From a virus: a stretch of 36,358 nt of DNA. The stretch spans positions 1 to 36,358 of the IMG/VR virus record IMGVR_UViG_3300025664_000013. One strand, 5' to 3'. Positions within the stretch are counted from its first letter, which is position 1, and each line of letters opens with the position of its first letter. The translations under genes and the position numbers were made by a program. Below, in pieces: positions 1 to 7,490 of the stretch. Below the pieces are notes generated by a model, which saw only the letters and a program-made list of their open reading frames with translations, searched no databases and was not told where the DNA came from.

Positions 1-35
1 TTTGCCGACAAAAGAGGAAGGACTGTACCTGCCAT
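1..35 (-). CDS. 5' end of a gene running off the left edge (tail-protein position)
   Basis: An ATG at 35 is preceded by a strong AAGGAG ribosome site eight or so bases upstream, and reads MAGTVLPLLSA before the window ends. Only 11 codons are visible, so there is no domain evidence. Its place directly after the connector and neck/tail-terminator genes is where a major tail (tube) protein usually sits in HK97-like phages; that assignment is positional inference only. Confidence 0.5.
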   Translation of the reverse strand, partial: MAGTVLPLLSA

Positions 36-60
36 GATTTCTCCTTGTTCGTCAACCGAT

Positions 61-93
61 ACCGGCGACTGATTGTTCGGCGTAGTCGCCGGT
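61..93 (-). terminator. Hairpin between neck gene and next tail gene
   Basis: A perfect 9-bp inverted repeat (ACCGGCGAC at 61-69, GTCGCCGGT at 85-93) with a 15-nt loop lies in the only gap between the genes at 110-664 and 1-35. No T-run follows on the minus strand, so it is not a classical intrinsic terminator. It could instead stabilise or process the transcript just before a highly expressed tail gene. Confidence 0.35.
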
Positions 94-109
94 TAGTTAA
101 CGGATTGCT

Positions 110-664
110 TTAGGTAAAAATGTCTTCACACACATTCAAGTGGTAAAGACTTTGAAAAAGTACGGCCCCGCCGTCAATGGTCTTGGGTACGAAATGCTGG
201 GCCTGAATATCGACGCCACCATGAATGCCGCCCTCACCCCACTGGAAGATCGTTCCAGTCCCGTTACCGCCATACTCTGCGGCATCGGTTCCTGCGGTGC
301 GGTTGGCGCGAACTCTCGCAACAAACGCATCCTTGAACGCGTCATACGCGATCTGCCCGTCGATCACTGCAGGGCTGTCGCTCTTGAAGTAGATCAGGAA
401 AGCGAACGTGTACTCAACGAACTTGTGACCGCCGCCACCGTACGGAGGGGGTGGACCGCCTAGGGCCGTCCGGGTCTCCTTCTGGTCGGTCGCGAAGTAG
501 TAGATCGTCGCACCAACGCTAAGTCCGGGCGGCGTGAACTGAAAGAGGTCCGCTTCGTCAGCTACCTTCGGCAACGCCCGATACAGTGCGCCGAGGTTCG
601 GGATGTTGCTGGCGCTCGGTTCCATGTAGTCGTAGATCGCTTCACTAACTGCACTGAGCGACAT
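110..664 (-). CDS. Neck / tail-terminator-like protein
   Basis: 184 aa. The ATG at 664 has an AGGTCGCC-type ribosome site and lies just after the stop of the 27-aa gene. The N-terminus (SLSAVSEAIYDYM) suggests an amphipathic helix, followed by a beta-rich body, which is the general make-up of phage tail terminator or head-tail joining proteins. There is an unusual PPPPYGGGG turn near residue 75. The gene lies between the gp6-like connector and the presumed tail-tube gene, the normal place for a head-tail stopper or tail terminator. I recognise no diagnostic motif, so the call is positional plus fold impression. Confidence 0.5.
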   Translation of the reverse strand: MSLSAVSEAIYDYMEPSASNIPNLGALYRALPKVADEADLFQFTPPGLSVGATIYYFATDQKETRTALGGPPPPYGGGGHKFVEYTFAFLIYFKSDSPAVIDGQIAYDAFKDAFVARVRANRTAGTDAAEYGGNGTGTIFQWGEGGIHGGVDIQAQHFVPKTIDGGAVLFQSLYHLNVCEDIFT

Positions 665-670
665 GGCGAC

Positions 671-754
671 CTACTTCTTCGGCTTCTTGGCCTTGACCTT
701 TTTGGCGATCTTGGCGGCGTGTTGCTTGACCTTGGTTGCGTGTTTGGGTGTCAT
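671..754 (-). CDS. 27-aa lysine-rich micro-protein
   Basis: ATG at 754 overlaps the TGA of the connector gene by one base (TGATG), so it is probably read by re-initiation. The 27 residues include 11 lysines and two histidines and no acidic residue. The C-terminal half (KIAKKVKAKKPKK) resembles a histone H1 or HU-type basic tail. It could bind DNA or the acidic neck/portal channel, or be a cleavable assembly peptide; the function is unknown. It is too short for most gene callers, but the clean stop-start coupling and strongly biased composition support a real gene. Confidence 0.55.
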   Translation of the reverse strand: MTPKHATKVKQHAAKIAKKVKAKKPKK

Positions 755-1692
755 CAATATCCTACGTAGGCTTGCCTGAAGACATCGAGCAGAAGTTCCG
801 CCTCAGCCCAATCGCTCCCGCTGTTCTGCGAGAACCCAGATGACTGGTGAGTCACCGCACCCATGTCCTGCACAACCATGGCACCACTCCCGCGCTGCTT
901 GATGAATGCGGTAGTCGCAAGGATCGCCGCCTGTTTGACTGCGGGCGGTAGGTTCGTAACCATGACACCCGCCGCGTGCGTGTATGCGGTCGTACCCGCG
1001 AGTGGCACCGTTGCTGTACCGGGAACGTACGTCGATGCAATTTGGATTTGCTCGTCGTTCGGCAAATCGTAGAGCGTCAACGTAGATCCGGGATACATGC
1101 CGATCACGCTCTCTGGTGTGATGGAGTTTGCACCCGCCGCGACTGAGGCCGTCAGCGTGGACAGAGGGAATCCGTTCACGTACGACCAGGTGCAGTAATA
1201 CTCTTGGCACGGAGCAACGCCGATTCCGCCGAAACCGTTGAACGCTGTGTTAAATCCGAAGATGCCCCCAGCGTTGAGGTTGACCACGAACTCCTGCGGC
1301 TCTATCCAGATGTTGCCAGCTGGAGTGATTGACGCCGCGTTGCTGAAGCCATAACCACCCGTTGGGGCGTACGAGAATGAATCGACTTCAAGAATTGGCC
1401 AAAACCGCGGGTGGATCTTTAATGTCAGGTCACGCGAACTCCAGATGCGATACGACTCCGTATTCAGTGTCGCAGCAAGGGTGCCAGTTGATCCCATCAC
1501 GTACTGGTCCACCCAGGAGGATGCCCGAGCAATCGTCTCTACAAGTGCGGTAGAGTTTGCCTGCGACCCACCTGACACCAGATTTGCAACGTCCATTGCG
1601 GTCGGGGCCGAATTATATTCCTGTGGTGTCAAAAGAGGTACGCGGTTCGTGTACGATTGGTCGTAGTTGGCGTACGCGACTGTGCTGCTCAT
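754..1692 (-). CDS. Head-tail connector / adaptor (gp6-like) with inserted beta domain
   Basis: 312 aa from the ATG at 1692, which has GGAG seven bases upstream; a GTG two codons earlier is less likely. The N-terminal part (LLTPQEYNSAPTA, then ALVETIARASSWVDQYV) and the C-terminal helix (LPPAVKQAAILATTAFIKQRG region) match the helical core of gp6/HK97-type adaptors, which form a ring under the portal. The middle, roughly residues 75-245, is expanded with Gly/Ala/Thr-rich beta sequence, including a PESVIGMYPGSTLTL segment. At 312 aa it is much longer than the approximately 100-aa HK97 adaptor. It is followed by the lysine-rich peptide and neck gene. Confidence 0.65.
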   Translation of the reverse strand: MSSTVAYANYDQSYTNRVPLLTPQEYNSAPTAMDVANLVSGGSQANSTALVETIARASSWVDQYVMGSTGTLAATLNTESYRIWSSRDLTLKIHPRFWPILEVDSFSYAPTGGYGFSNAASITPAGNIWIEPQEFVVNLNAGGIFGFNTAFNGFGGIGVAPCQEYYCTWSYVNGFPLSTLTASVAAGANSITPESVIGMYPGSTLTLYDLPNDEQIQIASTYVPGTATVPLAGTTAYTHAAGVMVTNLPPAVKQAAILATTAFIKQRGSGAMVVQDMGAVTHQSSGFSQNSGSDWAEAELLLDVFRQAYVGY

Positions 1693-1858
1693 ACGCACGC
1701 TCCGTTACGTTTCTAAGGCCCCTAGAATCGCTCAGGAGGCTTGCAAATAGTGTGTACGGCGCCTTGTGCCAGACGCTAAAATCGGTCCTACAGCGCCAAA
1801 TACCGTGAGTGAATAGCCTTACTTTCCTTCACTACAAAACATGCAGGTCAGAGCGTTG
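1693..1858. other. 166-bp non-coding leader before the connector gene
   Basis: This is the largest gap in the window. It lies between the fibre/glycosidase block and the neck genes. On the minus strand it holds the connector ribosome site (GGAG) and a TAGCGT that fits a TANNNT -10, with TTGGCG about 15 bp upstream, a poor but possible promoter. A weak GGCGCT/AGCGTC hairpin overlaps it. The palindrome GTTAGCTAAC (1858-1867) covers the stop of the preceding gene. No convincing ORF is seen. A promoter here would let neck and tail genes be transcribed independently of the block upstream. Confidence 0.3.
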
Positions 1859-2203
1859 TTAGCTAACTGAAATGGGACCGCAGAAAATAACGGGTGCTTC
1901 GGGACTAGCGGTTACTTTTGCCAACATGAGATACGTCCCAGTCGTCAATGCCACAGTCCCCGCGGGTCCGACAAGGATCGTCGCTGTATAGCTGTTGGCC
2001 GTGTTCGTCACTGGCGACATACTCGGCCACGATCCCGTGTACCAAGTCGTGCTGCTCGTCGGTACCAGTTCGTTCGCCTGTGAGGAATTGGACACTCCAC
2101 CAAGGAAAGCGAACTGCACCGTGTCGCTCGTCGGGTTGATGCCCTCCGTGTTGCTGATATTCGTACTGACGTACTGCGTGGAGACTGCGTAGATGCTCAG
2201 CAT
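1859..2203 (-). CDS. Small beta-rich structural protein
   Basis: 114 aa; ATG at 2203 directly follows the TAA of the 51-aa gene (TAAATG). The sequence is rich in Ser/Thr/Val/Gly with alternating hydrophobics (VQFAFLGG, YTATILVGPAGT, GTYLMLAKVT), giving the look of an Ig-like or jelly-roll domain. It contains no catalytic motif. Being last in the fibre/glycosidase block, it may be a decoration, fibre-base or chaperone protein. I do not recognise the family. Confidence 0.6.
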   Translation of the reverse strand: MLSIYAVSTQYVSTNISNTEGINPTSDTVQFAFLGGVSNSSQANELVPTSSTTWYTGSWPSMSPVTNTANSYTATILVGPAGTVALTTGTYLMLAKVTASPEAPVIFCGPISVS

Positions 2204-2359
2204 TTACCCTCCACTTGCGGGACCACCGGACCAATTGGTTATTGCCGTGCCAGCCGTCCACTCCACAAAAGGCGAACCTGCCACGTACTGCACAAACACG
2301 GGCGTGGGCGGCGTACCGCCCTTGAAGAACAGTGACAGTAGTCCCTTGATGGTTGCCAT
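2204..2359 (-). CDS. 51-aa hypothetical protein
   Basis: ATG at 2359 lies two bases after the glycosidase stop codon, with a GGGGA ribosome site inside the end of that gene. It ends with TAA at 2204 immediately before the next ATG. The peptide starts MATIKGLLSLFFKGG, a short basic/hydrophobic amphipathic stretch, followed by PTPVFVQYVAGSPFVEW. Tight packing between two structural genes supports expression. No family recognised. Confidence 0.55.
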   Translation of the reverse strand: MATIKGLLSLFFKGGTPPTPVFVQYVAGSPFVEWTAGTAITNWSGGPASGG

Positions 2360-2362
2360 TGG

Positions 2363-4261
2363 CTAAGTCCCCACCAATGGACTCTGCCAGTTCCACTCCG
2401 TACCCTGCCCAGCACCCCACCCGAAGCCGCTCCAGTTCCCCGGTGTCGGGAGGTTCACCGTGTCGGGGTCCTGCATGATGGCCTTGAAGCCTGGCTGAAA
2501 GAGCATCGACTGGAACTCGTTGTTGGCCGTGGCGCCGTAGTTGAGCGGGTTGATGCAGAAGTGACAGCCGGTTGCCGTGGCGTCTTTGATGCCGGTGAGG
2601 AAGTTGGCACAGCCCGTGTTGGGTGAGACTGTGGCGGTGCCCACGGCCACGCCGTAGATGAACGGGTTGAACACGTTGACGGGACTCGGCAACATGCTGC
2701 CGGTAGGGACTCCGGTGGTCGTGACTCCGCTGAACGTGACCACCTTGTTCGGCGTCGTGCCGGTGCTGGAGAGGCTGGTGTAGGCCACCGACTGAACGCC
2801 CTGAGTGGTCGCTATCTGGATAGTCCCCGAAGCCGCGAACTGGCGCGAGGTGCTGTAGGTGGCGGCGGTCTTGAGCGTTGTTTTCCCAGCGAGGTCGCCG
2901 GTGGTGCTGGCATCCCATCCCCAGGTCGTGGGGTCGGCGTGCGTGGGGGTGTTGCCGTATGCCTCCATGAGGATCGGCGGGACGTTGGAGTACCCGGTGA
3001 CGCCGAGAGCCGTGGTGAATCCGGACTTGGGGTTGGTGGTGGCCCACGTGCCGGAGTACGTGTCCATCCCCACCAGGTCGGCGGTGAACCCGACCGTGGC
3101 CGTCGTGGGGAAGTCGGTCCCGACGGCCTCTAGTCCGGTCGGTGATGCCGAGTTGGTGGCAAAGATGATGTTGTGGACCGGCACCGCGGTCACCGGCTGT
3201 CCGGCGAACCCACCATTGCCGGTGAGGTAGCCCACGATGTAGCGGAACAGTTGCGGCCCCCAGCCCATGGCGCCCTGGTCGTACCAGAACGCAGCCGAGC
3301 CGCCGTTGTTCGATTCGGGCATCGGTCGCATGATGAGGGGGTAGGGACTCAGGGCCGCGGCCAGTACCGCGAAGCCGTCGAGCATGGCGTTGAGGTTCCC
3401 GTTGGCGTTGGCGGCTTGGGCGTCGGCCCAACCTCCTGCGGTGGCTCCGACGATTCCGCCGCCGGTGGGTTGACTCGCTGCCAGGGTGGTGTACGCGGAC
3501 GAGGACCAGTGCAGCGGCCACGCCTCAACGTAGCAGTTGGTGCCATTGACGTATCCCGCGGGGACCGTCGCCCCGGCGTTGCCGGTTTGGAGGAGGGCTG
3601 GGTAGACGGGGGCGTTGATGGTCACGGCAGCTGCAGACGACTGGGTGACGTTGCCGTTGGAGTTGGATGCCGGTTGGCTGGAGATCACCACGCCATTGAG
3701 ACTGGTGTTCGTGGTAAGTCCGGTGTAGGTGAACGGGTGCAACCCATCGGAGCACGGGATCACGCCGCTGCCGCCACCCGCGGAGAACGGGCCGGTAACG
3801 TTCATCGGCATGTAGCCGAGAGCGTTGATCGCGGCGACGGTGGTGGTGATGCCGGGGTACGCCGACCCAGCCGTGTAGAGCATCGGGGACCGCAACGCCG
3901 CCATCCCCTGCGCCGCGCCACCGTGCGACCCGACAGCTTGGAGCAGCGGGAGCATCCCGTCCCAGTTGTTGGCCAGCGTCATGGACGGGGCGCCGAAGAC
4001 ATTGACTGCTTCGCCGTTCGCTGCCCACACCACGCCACCGTTGAAGCACACCATCGCGGGGGTCTGCCCGGTGGTGAGCTTGGGGAGGTTCCATTCGGGC
4101 TGTCCCTGCGGCGCTTGAGCGAGTTCTGTTTGACCGATTGAGAGCCACGCGGCGGAGACGTGCTTGTTGTTCTGCCACAGCGACCACAGCTGGTTGTAGA
4201 AGGCGAGCGTCTGGGGTGTGATGCCTGAGTCGATGGGGATATTGGCTACGCTGGCTGCCAC
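2363..4261 (-). CDS. GH26-like glycoside hydrolase, virion-associated
   Basis: 632 aa, GTG start at 4261 sharing one base with the TAG of the preceding gene (TAGTG). Residues about 245-435 carry the order of motifs seen in clan GH-A/GH26 mannanase-type barrels: YPLIMRPMPESNNG (candidate acid/base Glu316), VHNIIFATNS, DLVGMDTYS, and PPILMEAYGN (candidate nucleophile Glu433). Residues about 472-525 form a Thr-rich Ig-like beta domain inserted near the end of the barrel. The first 100 residues (FYNQLWSLWQNNK) look like an attachment domain. No signal peptide is evident. It sits beside a fibre-like protein, so it probably degrades host surface glycan during adsorption. Exact substrate is unknown; GH5 or another GH-A family is the alternative. 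Confidence 0.6.
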   Translation of the reverse strand: MAASVANIPIDSGITPQTLAFYNQLWSLWQNNKHVSAAWLSIGQTELAQAPQGQPEWNLPKLTTGQTPAMVCFNGGVVWAANGEAVNVFGAPSMTLANNWDGMLPLLQAVGSHGGAAQGMAALRSPMLYTAGSAYPGITTTVAAINALGYMPMNVTGPFSAGGGSGVIPCSDGLHPFTYTGLTTNTSLNGVVISSQPASNSNGNVTQSSAAAVTINAPVYPALLQTGNAGATVPAGYVNGTNCYVEAWPLHWSSSAYTTLAASQPTGGGIVGATAGGWADAQAANANGNLNAMLDGFAVLAAALSPYPLIMRPMPESNNGGSAAFWYDQGAMGWGPQLFRYIVGYLTGNGGFAGQPVTAVPVHNIIFATNSASPTGLEAVGTDFPTTATVGFTADLVGMDTYSGTWATTNPKSGFTTALGVTGYSNVPPILMEAYGNTPTHADPTTWGWDASTTGDLAGKTTLKTAATYSTSRQFAASGTIQIATTQGVQSVAYTSLSSTGTTPNKVVTFSGVTTTGVPTGSMLPSPVNVFNPFIYGVAVGTATVSPNTGCANFLTGIKDATATGCHFCINPLNYGATANNEFQSMLFQPGFKAIMQDPDTVNLPTPGNWSGFGWGAGQGTEWNWQSPLVGT

Positions 4262-4578
4262 TAGACCCCCTGGATAATGAAGACTCCGGTGATGGCGGTG
4301 GCCGAAGTGGTGGGCAGTCGGAACGTGGTCTTAGATGCGGTTGGCACGAAGGTGGGGGGAACGTTGGGAGTTGCCATCCATCCTGGCGTATCGACGGTGA
4401 ACGCGGAGGAGAATGTGATCGTCTGGCCGGGGTCGTTCCATGCGTTGAGTTGGAGCACGTAGAGCTTGAGCGGCCCAACCTGAGAGCGCGTGATGGTGCC
4501 GGTGCCGGACACTGATGCGGCGAGTGTCTGCGTTGAACGGGCTAATCCGGGTGCGGGTGCGAACGGAGGAATCGGCAC
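4261..4578 (-). CDS. Small beta-rich fibre-associated protein
   Basis: 105 aa from the GTG at 4578, which shares its first base with the TAG of the fibre gene (TAGTG) and has GGAG nine bases upstream; the longer frame back to 4650 would overlap the fibre gene and is rejected. The protein begins with a Pro-rich stretch (PIPPFAPAPG) and continues with beta-type sequence (LKLYVLQLNAWNDPG, TAITGVFIIQ). It lies between the fibre-like protein and the glycosidase and may join them. No known family recognised. Confidence 0.6.
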   Translation of the reverse strand: MPIPPFAPAPGLARSTQTLAASVSGTGTITRSQVGPLKLYVLQLNAWNDPGQTITFSSAFTVDTPGWMATPNVPPTFVPTASKTTFRLPTTSATAITGVFIIQGV

Positions 4579-5633
4579 TAGAGGACGCTCCACCAAACGA
4601 TATCGGTATTGTTGCTGCCGACGATGTAAATTTGGTTGACGTTTCCGCACGTGAACGGGACGATTCCGCCGGGTTGGACTTCAACTCCCCCCGTTGCGCC
4701 AACAGATGCCACGCCGGACGCCCCCGCCCATACCGAATACACATTGCTAGATACGCCTCCAACAAGAATGCCGTTGATCGGAACTGATGACGTGGCAGTC
4801 ATTTGGATTGTCGTGACGCTGGCCGAGGATTGTCCGGTAACCGGACCGCTTGTCGTCCACGTTCCCACGTAGCCGATGTCGCTTGATGACGGGAGGAGTT
4901 GGACGGATGCCGATCCTGATTGGTTCAGGACGGACACACTGCCGGACACGGTTTGGTTGCCGCTCGGAAGAGCAGTGACGCTGCCGCTGACCGTGGTAAA
5001 CCACGTGCCCGTTTGAATGGCGGAGACCGAACCGCTGACGGTGGCGGTGCCAGACGTGACCCACGGGCTCGTTACCTGTGTGACGCCGACTTGACCTTCA
5101 ACGGACGCAGCCCACGGAACGGTTCCTTGCGTGACCGCCTGGCTTGCTGGGAAGTTGGAGATGGATGCTCCGTAGTTCCCCTGTTGCTGGGCGTTGACGG
5201 TCCACGCACCACCTTGTGTGGCGACAACTGTGCCGTCAACGGATGCGGCCCAGGCTCCGGATTGCGAGACTGGGACAACATTAGATATCGACGCGCCCCA
5301 GTTACCTTGCTGAAGGGCGTCCACGGTCCACGGCGCGCCACCCTGTGTCGCCACGACCGTTCCATCAACCGATGCGCTCCATGCGCCCGATTGTGAGACT
5401 GGCTGCACTGCTGGGAAGCTAACCACAACCGATGCAGCGGTTCCAGAGGGAATGACGTGGACGCTGGAAGCGCCATCGGCACCTATCGAAAGAAAGTTTT
5501 CGCCCTGAACGGCATCCCCAATCGCAACTCTCTGGCGATTCTGGCCAGCACCTTCGCCGGTGGTTACGACACTGGTGTCTACGAAAATTGAGCCGGTTCC
5601 GGCATCTACCTCGATCTGTCCGTCATTAGCCAT
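4578..5633 (-). CDS. Repeat-containing fibre-like protein
   Basis: 351 aa, ATG at 5633 right after the glycosyltransferase stop. Residues 1-75 form an N-terminal domain. Two near-identical units follow at residues 78-120 and 121-162 (SQSGAWxASVDGTVVATQGG ... QQQGNxGASISN). Degenerate VSGSVxA/LPSGNQTVSG repeats follow to about residue 240, then a globular C-terminal beta domain ending VWWSVL. Such SG/TQG beta repeats are common in trimeric phage fibres and adhesins. The position between capsid genes and glycosidase suggests a head- or tail-attached adhesin. Ser/Thr-rich repeats would also be good acceptors for the glycosyltransferase encoded just before it. Confidence 0.6.
   Translation of the reverse strand: MANDGQIEVDAGTGSIFVDTSVVTTGEGAGQNRQRVAIGDAVQGENFLSIGADGASSVHVIPSGTAASVVVSFPAVQPVSQSGAWSASVDGTVVATQGGAPWTVDALQQGNWGASISNVVPVSQSGAWAASVDGTVVATQGGAWTVNAQQQGNYGASISNFPASQAVTQGTVPWAASVEGQVGVTQVTSPWVTSGTATVSGSVSAIQTGTWFTTVSGSVTALPSGNQTVSGSVSVLNQSGSASVQLLPSSSDIGYVGTWTTSGPVTGQSSASVTTIQMTATSSVPINGILVGGVSSNVYSVWAGASGVASVGATGGVEVQPGGIVPFTCGNVNQIYIVGSNNTDIVWWSVL
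5148..5402 (-). repeat. Two tandem ~43-residue repeats in fibre gene
   Basis: Coding repeat of about 126-129 bp, units at 5274-5402 and 5148-5273. The protein units match at most positions while the DNA differs at many third positions, so the duplication looks old and kept for the protein structure. The pattern continues as shorter degenerate units toward 4900. Confidence 0.7.
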
Positions 5634-6269
5634 CTATGCCGCCCAAAGGTGTGATCGTGATTGAAGTGTTGCTAGTCCCTGTGGCATTGACGCCGATCCC
5701 GCTGCGTAAACAGCATCGTGATCGGCTTTGCCTGCGCCGTAATGTTGGTGTTCCACAACCGACTCACGGATGACGCCACCCCACCTACCGTGGAATTGGG
5801 CGGTTGCTCTTAATTCATCGTCCACAAAACTGTGGACATAGTCTTCACAACAGATAACACCGGGAGGTTGGTCAAGCACGCCACCGATAGTTTCAATGTA
5901 GGATTTTGAGAGACAGAAATGCACGCCCGCGGCGTTATATGTGTCATTAACGGCACATACGCCACCACCGTCGATAGCATCAAGCGCTCGTTGAATTGGC
6001 GGAAACCAGCCAGGATGAAAGAATAGATCGTCGGCAGCGGTCATCACGATGGATTCAGATGTCAACTTGTATCCAGCGTTAATACGTTGGCCCCACGAAC
6101 CGCCGGTATCTTCCAGCAATGTCACGGGTAAGTCTCTGGTGGCGTTGGCACATTCGCCCGTTGCTATCACTACAATGTGCGGCGAATCCGTGGTGGCGAT
6201 GATGCTTTCAACAACGGGCGCGATCCGATGGGCGCGCATAAGCGGGATCAGCACAGCAACCTCAGCCAC
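5634..6269 (-). CDS. GT-A fold glycosyltransferase (GT2-like)
   Basis: 211 aa, GTG start at 6269 with GGAGG just upstream. The N-terminus (VAVLIPLMRAHRIAPVVESI) matches the nucleotide-binding start of GT2 enzymes. AADDLFFHPGW near residue 80 stands at the DXD position, and GVICCEDYVHSFVDDEL provides the later acidic (ED) motif. It is therefore likely to transfer a sugar from an NDP donor, in the cytosol. It lies away from the main glycan block, immediately before the Ser/Thr-rich fibre gene, which makes that fibre a plausible acceptor (inference). Slightly shorter than many GT2 proteins but with both acidic motifs. Confidence 0.7.
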   Translation of the reverse strand: MAEVAVLIPLMRAHRIAPVVESIIATTDSPHIVVIATGECANATRDLPVTLLEDTGGSWGQRINAGYKLTSESIVMTAADDLFFHPGWFPPIQRALDAIDGGGVCAVNDTYNAAGVHFCLSKSYIETIGGVLDQPPGVICCEDYVHSFVDDELRATAQFHGRWGGVIRESVVEHQHYGAGKADHDAVYAAGSASMPQGLATLQSRSHLWAA

Positions 6270-6284
6270 AGCGCCTCCCTTTGT

Positions 6285-6404
6285 TCAGGCTCTAGCGATC
6301 TTTAGGTACTCGGCATATTCGCGTTGCAGGTAGATCCACCCCGCGACCGCCATGCATGCCATGACGGCGAGGGGCGCGAGGATCTTCAGGTCGAAGACGC
6401 TCAT
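6285..6404 (-). CDS. 39-aa single-span membrane protein
   Basis: ATG at 6404 shares a base with the TAA of the 22-aa gene (TAATG) and has no clear ribosome site, so translation probably depends on coupling. A hydrophobic stretch (ILAPLAVMACMAVAGWIYL) is flanked by MSVFDLK and a charged tail QREYAEYLKIARA, giving one membrane span. It is third in a chain of tiny membrane proteins next to the lysis genes, so it may be a pinholin, antiholin or spanin-like accessory. Function not proven. Confidence 0.6.
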   Translation of the reverse strand: MSVFDLKILAPLAVMACMAVAGWIYLQREYAEYLKIARA

Positions 6405-6472
6405 TAGATGATGGTCAGCACGACCACAACAACGATAATGATAACTACGATGGCACCTATCAGTCGCAGCAT
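6404..6472 (-). CDS. 22-aa hydrophobic micro-protein
   Basis: ATG at 6472 shares a base with the TAA of the 60-aa gene and has AGGA about eight bases upstream; its TAA at 6404 overlaps the next ATG. After MLRLIG the peptide is almost only Val/Ile (AIVVIIIVVVVVLTII), a single membrane helix with no soluble part. Size and composition resemble small hydrophobic regulators that insert into membranes and tune a holin or transporter. The double TAATG junction is the main argument that it is translated. Confidence 0.5.
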   Translation of the reverse strand: MLRLIGAIVVIIIVVVVVLTII

Positions 6473-6654
6473 TACGCGTTCCTGTGAGTCCAGGCCCAGA
6501 ACGTGTCGATGAGGACCACGACTGCGGCGATAATCGCAATCACGGCCACGGCCTTGATTGCGCTAGGCGTTGGGGCGGCAGCGAAGACGTTGGCGTAGAC
6601 CAACCCATAAATAATTAACCAAACGGATGCCACGACGGCGGATACTGGACCCAT
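6472..6654 (-). CDS. Putative holin, two membrane spans
   Basis: 60 aa, ATG at 6654 with a strong AAGGAG site. Two hydrophobic segments (about residues 4-26, VVASVWLIIYGLVYANVF, and 33-52, AVAVIAIIAAVVVLI) are separated by a short Pro-containing loop, ending with the charged tail WAWTHRNA. This is the usual form of a class II holin, which permeabilises the inner membrane to release the endolysin. It is followed by two coupled micro membrane proteins and preceded by a membrane/coiled-coil protein and the endolysin, supporting a lysis role. Confidence 0.6.
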   Translation of the reverse strand: MGPVSAVVASVWLIIYGLVYANVFAAAPTPSAIKAVAVIAIIAAVVVLIDTFWAWTHRNA

Positions 6655-6683
6655 GGGGTCTCCTTAATTAGGTGTTGCGATTG

Positions 6684-7454
6684 TCAAACTTCTGTGGTGG
6701 CGGGATCGTCCACCATTCGCTGCTTTATCAGCGAGGACTCATCACGCACACGGTCTCGCTCGTCTGCCTGCGCTTGGGCTTCAACGTGGGCAGCGGTAGA
6801 CTCAGCATCGAGCGCCCCCCTTACATCTGCGGCAGCACCCTGCAACTGTGTTCTTACAACGGCGGCTTGGTCCACCAGCTTTTCTCTTACGCTTATCGCG
6901 TCGGTTGCTGCGTCTGCTTTCACGATTGCGGCCTGGGCTTCGGCCGCTTCCTTCACGGCAACGGCAGCGGCTTCGGCCGCTTTCTTCACGACCACGGCAA
7001 CGTCAAGTGCCGTATGTGCGGCCAACTCCTGACCACCGGAGATCACCAAAAGCTTGTCGGTTAGTTCGTGCCAGATCGCTTCGTCCGCAACCATGTGCTG
7101 TTCCACCGTGATGGCGATATCGCTCGTCATCTTTTCGTTGCGGTTGATGCTGTCCCGCAATGAAGTCCCGCCGTTGGGGCGATATTCCTTTTCAATGGTT
7201 GCGAGTCGATCATCTTGGGTGATCAGGTGATCGTCTTGAGTGGTCAGGTGAGCGTCAACGGTATGGAACCTGTCGATCATCGACGGGATGGCGTCCACAC
7301 CCGGCTCTGCCGTTCTGCCAACGATGGCCTCATGGACAAGTCCCATGTGCCGCACCATCTTGTATAGGGCGCGAATCGCCGCAACAATGGCACCGATGAG
7401 GATTGTCACTCCACCGAGTTCGTAAAGAGTGGTTAGATGAACACTCGCCAACAT
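6684..7454 (-). CDS. Membrane-anchored coiled-coil protein (DUF2746-like)
   Basis: 256 aa, ATG at 7454 with GGAAG upstream. One N-terminal membrane span (VTILIGAIVAAIRALYKMV) is followed by a helical soluble region. The segment YRPNGGTSLRDSINRNE resembles the PNGGxSLRD motif of DUF2746 proteins, which often accompany actinophage lysis genes. From residue about 155 to the end there is a long Ala/Glu/Lys coiled coil. It lies between endolysin and holin genes and could be a second holin, a spanin-like factor or a membrane organiser of lysis. DUF2746 assignment is from memory of the motif. Confidence 0.6.
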   Translation of the reverse strand: MLASVHLTTLYELGGVTILIGAIVAAIRALYKMVRHMGLVHEAIVGRTAEPGVDAIPSMIDRFHTVDAHLTTQDDHLITQDDRLATIEKEYRPNGGTSLRDSINRNEKMTSDIAITVEQHMVADEAIWHELTDKLLVISGGQELAAHTALDVAVVVKKAAEAAAVAVKEAAEAQAAIVKADAATDAISVREKLVDQAAVVRTQLQGAAADVRGALDAESTAAHVEAQAQADERDRVRDESSLIKQRMVDDPATTEV

Positions 7455-7490
7455 TCACTTCCGCCTTGTGTTGAAGTAATAGGGTAATAT

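Noticed and set aside
1905-3521. 538-aa minus-strand open frame
   Set aside because: Arg/His-rich shadow of the 632-aa gene in another frame; it spans the real 51-aa and 114-aa genes and has no recognisable motif.
3173-4141. 322-aa plus-strand open frame
   Set aside because: It is antisense to the GH26-like gene, Gly/Arg/His-rich with no motif, and depends on the high-GC third positions of the real gene.
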